NCBI GenBank assembly: GCA_003220315.1
Contig: QHSA01000153.1
Location: forward strand, 1-53,063
DNA: 53,063 nt
Source of the DNA: Candidatus Rokuibacteriota bacterium
GTDB taxonomy: Bacteria > Methylomirabilota > Methylomirabilia > Rokubacteriales > CSP1-6
Direction of reading: 5' to 3'
The position numbers and the translations under genes are program-made. How positions within the stretch are numbered: the stretch's first letter is position 1; the number at the start of each line of letters is the position of its first letter. Below the pieces are notes generated by a model. It had not been told where the DNA came from, searched no databases, and saw nothing but the letters and a program-made list of their open reading frames with translations. Positions 47,803 through 53,063 of this stretch are shown one piece after another.

Positions 47803-48731
47803 CCCTGCCTCGAGATGCGGGGGTCGAGGAGGCCGTACGAGAGATCGACCAGCAGGTTCACGAGGACGAACGCGAGCGCGAACACGAGCACCGCGCCCTG
47901 CAAGAGCACGTAGTCGCGGGCGAAGATCGCCTTCACCATCAGGCGCCCGAGCCCCGGCCACGCGAACACGGTCTCGGTCAGGACCGCGCCGCCCATGAGC
48001 TGACCCGCCTGGATCCCGACGAGCGTGACGATCGGCAGGAGGGCGTTCCGCAGGCCGTGCTTGACGACGACCGCGAGCTCCTGGAGGCCCTTGGCCCGCG
48101 CGGTGCGCACGTAGTCCTCGTGGAGGACCTCGAGCACGCTCGACCGCGTGAGGCGCGCGAGCATCGCGATCGACGGCAGCGCCAGCGCGACGGCGGGCAG
48201 GACGAGGTGGGCGAGCGAGCCCCGCCCGCCGACGGGGAGCCACGGGAGCCAGAGCGAGAACAGGACGATCAGCACGAGCCCGGTCCAGAAGACCGGCATC
48301 GAGAGCCCGAAGAGCGAGCCGAGCCGCGCGAGCGCGTCGAAGCTCGAGTTGGGCCTGACGGCGGAGACGACGCCTGCCGGCACGCCGACGAGCGCGGCGA
48401 TCAGGAGCGCCGCCACGGTGAGCTCGAGCGTCGCCGGCCACGTGTCGGCGAGCTCGTCGACGACGGGCCGGTTTTGGATGATCGAGCGCCCGAGGTCGCC
48501 GCGGGCGAGCTGCCCGACGTACTGCGCGTAGCGGACCAGGAGCGGCTTGTCGAGGCCGAGGTGCTCGCGGAGGCGGTCCACGGCCGCCTTCGTCGCGTGC
48601 TCGCCGAGCATCATGGCCACCGCGTCGCCGGGGACGAGCTCGAGGGTGAGCATGACGATGAAGACGACCCCGAGCAGAACCGGGACGGCGAGCAGCAGTC
48701 GCCGGAGCGCGAACGTCAGCGATCCAGCCAC
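47799..48731 (-). CDS. Peptide-type ABC transporter permease (DppB/OppB-like)
   Basis: A 310-residue permease beginning TFALRRLLLAVPVLLGVVFIVMLTLELVPGD with the EAA loop RTARAKGLQELAVVVKHGLRNALL. The start is a GTG inside the last codons of the binding-protein gene (16-base overlap), and its own stop overlaps the DppC start. Six helices are expected. The huge ORF around it in the track is an accidental open frame through the neighbouring gene. Confidence 0.92.
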   Translation of the reverse strand: MAGSLTFALRRLLLAVPVLLGVVFIVMLTLELVPGDAVAMMLGEHATKAAVDRLREHLGLDKPLLVRYAQYVGQLARGDLGRSIIQNRPVVDELADTWPATLELTVAALLIAALVGVPAGVVSAVRPNSSFDALARLGSLFGLSMPVFWTGLVLIVLFSLWLPWLPVGGRGSLAHLVLPAVALALPSIAMLARLTRSSVLEVLHEDYVRTARAKGLQELAVVVKHGLRNALLPIVTLVGIQAGQLMGGAVLTETVFAWPGLGRLMVKAIFARDYVLLQGAVLVFALAFVLVNLLVDLSYGLLDPRISRQG

Positions 48732-50311
48732 ACCTTCCCGAGGGGAAGGAAGTACTCCACCGGGTGGACGCCGAAGCCCTTGACGGAGGCGCGCGTGGCG
48801 ACGATCTCCTTGGTGTTGTAGATCGGGATCCAGACCATGTCCTTCGCCAGGAGGTCCTGAGCCTCGCCGTAGAGACGCTCGCGCTCGCCTTGGTTCAGGC
48901 TGCGCCGCGCCTGCTCGACGAGCGTGTCGACGCGCGCGTTCGCGTAGCGCGAGGTGTTCCAGCCGCCGGGCGGGAGCTGCCTCGAATGGAAGAGCGGGTA
49001 GAGGGAGGAGTCCGCGTCGGTGCTGCTCGTCACCCAGCCGAGCGTGAAGAGGTGGAAGGAGAGCGGGTCGCCGCGGAACTGCGTGAAGGCCGAGGCCCAC
49101 TCGCGCCACTCCACCTTCGCCTCGACGCCGACGTCCCGCAGCATCGCCTGCACGGCTTCCGTGATCTCGCCGTCCTTCGGGTACCGCCCGCGCGCGGCGA
49201 GCCACGTGAGGGTGAGCCGCTGCCCGCCCTTCTGCATGACGCCGTCGGGGCCGGGGTTCCACCCCGCCTGGGCGAGGAGCGCCTTCGCCCGCCCGCGGTC
49301 GAACGGATAGAGCTGGTCGAGCCTCATGTCCTTGAAGCCGAAGACGCCGGGCGCCAGGACGCCGCGCGCGGGGAGGGCCGCGCCCTCCAGGATGTTGGCG
49401 AGGATCGCCTTGAGGTCGACCGCGTGAAGGAGCGCCGACCGCACGCGCACGTCGTCGAGCGGGGGCTGCTTCGCGTGCATGCCGACGAAGACGACGCGGA
49501 GGCCCGTCGCCTCGTGGACGGCGAACTTCGGGTCGCGGCGGAGCGCCGCGAGCTGGATCGGCGAGGGAAAGAGGACCATGTCCGCGTCGCCCGTCTGGAG
49601 CGCGATCATCCGCGCGCCCTCCTCGGGCAGAACTCTGAAGACGACGCGGTCGAGCGGCGCCTTGTCGCCCCAGTAGTCGGCGAAGCGCTCGAGGATCACG
49701 TGCGTGTTGGTCTTCCACTCGACGAATTTGAAGGGCCCCGTGCCGACGGGCGCCCGGCTGAAGTCGGGCCCGGCCTTCACGACCGCCGTCGGCGAGACGA
49801 TGCCCGCGTAGACCAGCGCCAGCGACCTCAAGATCGGGCCGAACGGCTCGCTCGTGACGACGTCCACCGTGAGGTCGTCGACCACCTCGGCGCCGGCGAG
49901 CGGCCCGGCGAGGCTCGCCCAGCGCCCGGGCGGCGTGCCCTTGAGCGCCCGGTCGAGCGTGAACTTCACCGCCGCCGCGTCGAGCGGCGTCCCGTCGTGG
50001 AACCGGACACCCGGCCGCAGCTTGAAGCGCACCCGCGTCGGCGAGATCACGTCCCACGACGTCGCGAGCTTCGGGTGGAGCTCGAGCTTCTCGTCGATCG
50101 CGATCAACGACTCGAGGATGTTCGAGTAGACCCACGCGCCGGGCGCGGTCGTCTCGTAGTGGGGGTCGAGCGACACGGGATCGGTGGGGCGCACGATCGT
50201 GAGCGTCCCGCCGCGCTTCTGCGCGGCGGCCGGGGTCGCGAGGGCGCCGAGGGCGAGCGCGGCGGCGAGGAGCGCGAGCGGCGTGGCCAGCCGGGCGCCT
50301 CCCCTCTTCAT
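48716..50311 (-). CDS. ABC transporter substrate-binding protein, SBP family 5
   Basis: A 531-residue periplasmic binding protein with a Sec signal (MKRGGARLATPLALLAAALALGA, cut near PAAAQ), unlike the Tat-exported protein at 30752. Family 5 motifs: GGTLTIVRPTDPVSLDPHYET, FKLRPGVRFHDGTPLDAAAVKFTL, APVGTGPFKFVEW and DMVWIPIYNTKEI. The ATG overlaps the M28 stop by four bases (ATGA). The neighbouring peptidase suggests peptides or amino-acid conjugates as ligands; this is inference. Confidence 0.92.
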   Translation of the reverse strand: MKRGGARLATPLALLAAALALGALATPAAAQKRGGTLTIVRPTDPVSLDPHYETTAPGAWVYSNILESLIAIDEKLELHPKLATSWDVISPTRVRFKLRPGVRFHDGTPLDAAAVKFTLDRALKGTPPGRWASLAGPLAGAEVVDDLTVDVVTSEPFGPILRSLALVYAGIVSPTAVVKAGPDFSRAPVGTGPFKFVEWKTNTHVILERFADYWGDKAPLDRVVFRVLPEEGARMIALQTGDADMVLFPSPIQLAALRRDPKFAVHEATGLRVVFVGMHAKQPPLDDVRVRSALLHAVDLKAILANILEGAALPARGVLAPGVFGFKDMRLDQLYPFDRGRAKALLAQAGWNPGPDGVMQKGGQRLTLTWLAARGRYPKDGEITEAVQAMLRDVGVEAKVEWREWASAFTQFRGDPLSFHLFTLGWVTSSTDADSSLYPLFHSRQLPPGGWNTSRYANARVDTLVEQARRSLNQGERERLYGEAQDLLAKDMVWIPIYNTKEIVATRASVKGFGVHPVEYFLPLGKVWLDR

Positions 50312-52080
50312 GCGGGCGTCTCCTTGGCCGCGAGGACGTCGTCGACGAGCTCCGCCGCGTCGTCCAGCGCATGCACCACCCGGTTGCGCTCGCGGGTCAG
50401 CGCGGCGGCGGCGAACTTGAAGTCGTCGGCGTGGGGCTCGAGCCGCGCGAGGTCGCGCACGGCCTGGAGCCCGGCGAGGGGCGCCTGCGGCAGGGCGAGG
50501 TCGTGCCGGAACGGATCGCCCGTCGTGTACGCGAGCGGCACCAGGATCCGCGAGAGCCTCACGAGCGCGCGGTTGGCCCGCTCGAGGGCGGCCGCGCCCG
50601 GCGTCGTCGCGGCGAGACGGGCGAGCGCCGTGGCGAGAGCGTCGGCGCGCTCGACGAGCCCTCGCGCCGCGGTCGCGACCGGCGCCAGGTCGAAGCGCGA
50701 GGCGCTCGCCGTCCGGAGCTCTTCGACGACGGCGAGGAGCGCGCGCGCCGTCCACGCGTGGTCGAGCGGCAGGACGGGCGCGTTGACGGCGCGGAGCGCG
50801 GCCGAGAGATAGACCTTCGTGTCGAGGGTGAGGACGCCGGCGTCGATCTTGTCCACGGTGTCTTCGCGCGTGTGCCACCACCACGGGAAGCCCGAGGTGC
50901 CGAGCAGCCGCTCCATCGTGCGCGACAGCTCCGTGTCCTGCCTCGGGATCCCGGAGAGCGACATGAACGCCGACGGCACGCCGGCGCCCCAGAAGGACTG
51001 GTCGCCCGCGCGCGAGATCCGCCGGCCACGCGCCGGCTGGCCGGTCAGGTCCCGCACGACCGCCTCGGCGAACAGCTGGGCGTCCTCCGTGGCGTGGAGC
51101 GTCGAGTAGTCGGTCGCGCCCCTGGCGCCGGTGGAATCGGCGTTCAGGTGGAGGACGCAGCGGCGGTGGAGCTCGCTCCACGCGTGATCGGCGTACCAGG
51201 CCGAGCCCGCGTAGCGCCCGTGGGAGTGACCCGACCAGAACGCGACCCGGAGCCCGCGGCGGAGCCGGTCGCGCCGTCCGCCGAGGAGGCGGGCGACCTC
51301 GAGCATCGTCGCGTTGGCCGCCGCGTTGTCCATCGCGCCGTGGTGCCAGGAGTCGACGTGGCCGGAGAGCAGGACGAAGCGGTCCTCGACATGGCCGTCG
51401 AGATGCGCGACGAGCAGCGGGATCGGGATCCACCCCGTCCGCACCCGCGTCGTCAGCGTGATGCGGACCGCGCCCTGGTGCAGTCGGACCCACAGGAGCT
51501 GCCGGAGACGCTCGGCGTCGGCGTGGCGGATCGACAGGCACGGAGTGCGCGGGAGGCGCCAGGCGGTGTCCGGCGCGGGCGTCCCCCACACGGTCGACAC
51601 GATCATGTTGTGGAGGTGGTCCGCGTTGACGAAGACCTGCGCGAGCGTGCCGGCCTGCTGCGCCGCCCACGCCTTGCCCGGCGTCGCGAGCCCGGACACG
51701 AGCGCGACCTTGCCCTCGGCGCGCACGCGCGCGTAGTCGCCGGGTGTGCCCTCGCCCGCGTCGACCAGCTCGCCCTCGAGCGCCTCGGCCGACGGCGAGA
51801 ACGAGTGCGTGAGCCCCTGGATGACCTCGCCGCCGGGCAGCGTGAGACGGCCCTCCTCGGGCAGGCTGATCAGCGCCTCGACCTCGCGGCGCTCGACGGC
51901 GAGGCCGAAGCGCTTGAGCGTGTCCTCGATGTAGTCGAACGCGCGCGCCTCGCCCGCGCTCCCCGACTCGCGCTCCCAGGCCGCGATCGCGCGCACGTGC
52001 TCCATCAAGACGTCCGGGGAGACTTCGCCGTGGAGCGCGGGCTCGAGCGGGTCGCGGTAGCGCCAGTGGGGCTCGGCCAT
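50308..52080 (-). CDS. M28-family peptidase-like protein
   Basis: A 590-residue protein with a PA-like insert (about 100-160) and an M28 zinc-peptidase core: SGHVDSWHHGAMDNAAANATM supplies the first His and bridging Asp, LHLNADSTG a further Asp and WWWHTREDTVDKID the last His. Where classical M28 enzymes have the catalytic Glu-Glu (GAEEEGLLGS), this reads WSGHSHGRYAGS, so Glu is replaced. No signal peptide is evident. It overlaps the genes on both sides. It may be a peptidase with altered chemistry or a binding protein. Confidence 0.8.
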   Translation of the reverse strand: MAEPHWRYRDPLEPALHGEVSPDVLMEHVRAIAAWERESGSAGEARAFDYIEDTLKRFGLAVERREVEALISLPEEGRLTLPGGEVIQGLTHSFSPSAEALEGELVDAGEGTPGDYARVRAEGKVALVSGLATPGKAWAAQQAGTLAQVFVNADHLHNMIVSTVWGTPAPDTAWRLPRTPCLSIRHADAERLRQLLWVRLHQGAVRITLTTRVRTGWIPIPLLVAHLDGHVEDRFVLLSGHVDSWHHGAMDNAAANATMLEVARLLGGRRDRLRRGLRVAFWSGHSHGRYAGSAWYADHAWSELHRRCVLHLNADSTGARGATDYSTLHATEDAQLFAEAVVRDLTGQPARGRRISRAGDQSFWGAGVPSAFMSLSGIPRQDTELSRTMERLLGTSGFPWWWHTREDTVDKIDAGVLTLDTKVYLSAALRAVNAPVLPLDHAWTARALLAVVEELRTASASRFDLAPVATAARGLVERADALATALARLAATTPGAAALERANRALVRLSRILVPLAYTTGDPFRHDLALPQAPLAGLQAVRDLARLEPHADDFKFAAAALTRERNRVVHALDDAAELVDDVLAAKETPA

Positions 52081-53063
52081 CACCGCGCCTCTCTGAGCGC
52101 GACGAGCGCGTCGAGGTTCTCCCAACCCATCGCGCGGCGTCCCTCCTCCAGGTCGTGGATCAGCTCGATCATCCGGCGCGTGAGCGGCAGCGGCACGCCG
52201 AGCTGGGCGGCCTTCTCGAGTGCGGGGCCGAAGAGGCCGTCCACCTCCGTCTTGCGCTTCCGGACGGCGAGATCGCGCCAGATGCCGGTCTTGGTCTTCG
52301 TGCGGGTGCGGTAGTGCTGGGCGACGGCGGCCATCGCCGCGTCGAGCGCCACGTCGTCGCCGCCGAGCGCGGCGCGGTAGAGCCGCGGATCGTACTCGTC
52401 GAAAGCCTCGAGCCTGACGCGCGCCTTCTCCGCGAGCGCCATCCCCTCGGCGACCAGCGCGACGAGCATGCGCTGGACGGGACGGGAGCGCTCGACCACC
52501 TCGTAGACGTGCGCGTCCACGAGCGCGGTGGCGAAGAGGAGGGCGCCGTAGACGTGCTTGGCCCACTTGTAGCCGCGGACGTTGTCGGAGATCCGGAGCT
52601 CCGCGACTGGCTCCAGGAGCCGGCCGAGCTCCTTCACGCGCGGGCTGATCGCTCCGTCGAGCTCGCCGAGCACGAAGGCGCCGGGGCCACCGTACCGGAC
52701 CCGCCCAGGCGCGATCCAGTCGGCGGCCCAGTTCACGAGGCAGCCGACGGTTCGCCAGGCGCCGATGTGGCTGGCGATCAGCTCTTCGTTCAGGCCGTTC
52801 TGGAGCGACACGAGGATGCCGCGGGGGGTGAGGTGGGGGACGAGCGTCCGGAGCGCGTCCCCGGTGTGCTGGGATTTCACTGCGAGCAGGACCAGGTCGT
52901 GCTGGCCGCCGAAATCGTGCGACGTGACCGCGCGCACGGGTGCGGTCCAGCGGCCCTCGGGGGTCTCGATCGTGAGGCCGCTCTCTTTCATCTCCGCGAC
53001 ATGGGCCTCGGCCAGATCCACCAGGAGGACGTCGTGGCCGGCACGCGCCAGCGCGGCCCCCGT
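52080..53063 (-). CDS. Ketopantoate-reductase-family oxidoreductase, partial
   Basis: The window edge cuts the N-terminus; in-frame coding continues to 53063 (TGAALARAGHDVLLVDLAEAH), the end of the Rossmann nucleotide-binding motif. The middle reads HDLVLLAVKSQHTGDALRTLVPHL and SLQNGLNEELIA, typical of ApbA/PanE proteins, and the C-terminal domain has KWAKHVYGALLFATAL. In this operon, with a peptidase-like gene and an ABC importer, it more likely reduces another 2-oxo acid than ketopantoate. Its stop shares a base with the M28 ATG. Confidence 0.88.
   Translation of the reverse strand, partial: TGAALARAGHDVLLVDLAEAHVAEMKESGLTIETPEGRWTAPVRAVTSHDFGGQHDLVLLAVKSQHTGDALRTLVPHLTPRGILVSLQNGLNEELIASHIGAWRTVGCLVNWAADWIAPGRVRYGGPGAFVLGELDGAISPRVKELGRLLEPVAELRISDNVRGYKWAKHVYGALLFATALVDAHVYEVVERSRPVQRMLVALVAEGMALAEKARVRLEAFDEYDPRLYRAALGGDDVALDAAMAAVAQHYRTRTKTKTGIWRDLAVRKRKTEVDGLFGPALEKAAQLGVPLPLTRRMIELIHDLEEGRRAMGWENLDALVALREAR

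Noticed and set aside
47799-51670. 857- and 984-residue minus-strand ORFs
   Set aside because: Open frames that merge real gene ends with shadows of neighbours; only the DppB and binding-protein parts have homology features.

Overview
This looks like a high-GC Gram-negative chromosome segment. Evidence for an outer membrane is direct: a trimeric-porin-like barrel, a Pal lipoprotein, a GspA/GspB pair and several lipoproteins. The mix of oligopeptide-type ABC importers, amidohydrolase/acyl-CoA ligase genes, many small paralogous proteins and possible selenoproteins fits candidate phyla such as Rokubacteria/Methylomirabilota. That placement is my inference; no rRNA, tRNA, transposase, integrase or CRISPR array is visible in the window.

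Layout. 0-5.4 kb: a small 'DRR' protein, a MATE exporter divergent from a MarR regulator, a pirin, a permease, a shortened membrane-protein gene and a DUF3303 gene. 5.7-10.3 kb: two VOC proteins, a coupled cassette of two S1C proteases and a LuxR regulator with a degenerate receiver, and an ECF sigma factor. 10.4-15.1 kb: a shortened cyclase/AAA protein, a TPR protein and a coiled-coil porin. 15.1-16.5 kb: a DedA-rhodanese gene and a second rhodanese gene, each interrupted by an in-frame UGA exactly where homologues carry Cys. Each UGA is followed by a hairpin with the geometry of a bacterial SECIS element, and there is no other stop between the two genes. I read this as a pair of selenoproteins, or one polypeptide with two selenocysteines, and it is the most interesting part of the window.

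16.5-20.5 kb (minus strand): Dps, a potassium channel, a P-loop protein, a lipoprotein and an M48 metalloprotease lipoprotein. 20.7-28.8 kb: MarR-Pal, an acyltransferase and an accessory patch. The patch is built around an inverted duplication: a ribbon-helix-helix-like gene with an AT-rich promoter, followed by a lipoprotein gene. One lipoprotein copy is intact, one lacks its signal peptide, and one is a scar. Many small unknown genes, an RRM protein and a desaturase fill the interior and flank.

28.8-32.4 kb and 47.0-53.1 kb: two peptide-type ABC importers (binding protein plus two permeases) with no ATPase genes beside them; the second is in a fully overlapping operon with an M28 peptidase and a ketopantoate-reductase-family gene. 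32.7-38.9 kb: a second DRR protein, a zinc-ribbon protein, a degenerate GGDEF protein divergent from GspA-GspB, a deletion scar of an RND efflux operon, a cupin and an esterase. 39.1-42.8 kb: a likely catabolic operon (amidohydrolase, hydroxyacid dehydrogenase, acyl-CoA ligase). 42.8-46.9 kb: a seven-bladed propeller protein, a decarboxylase fragment, a zinc alcohol dehydrogenase and a third DRR protein fused to a coiled coil.

Several genes are decayed or shortened (4.8, 12.6, 21.8, 25.6, 27.6, 37.4 and 44.4 kb), so small deletions and frameshifts are common here.
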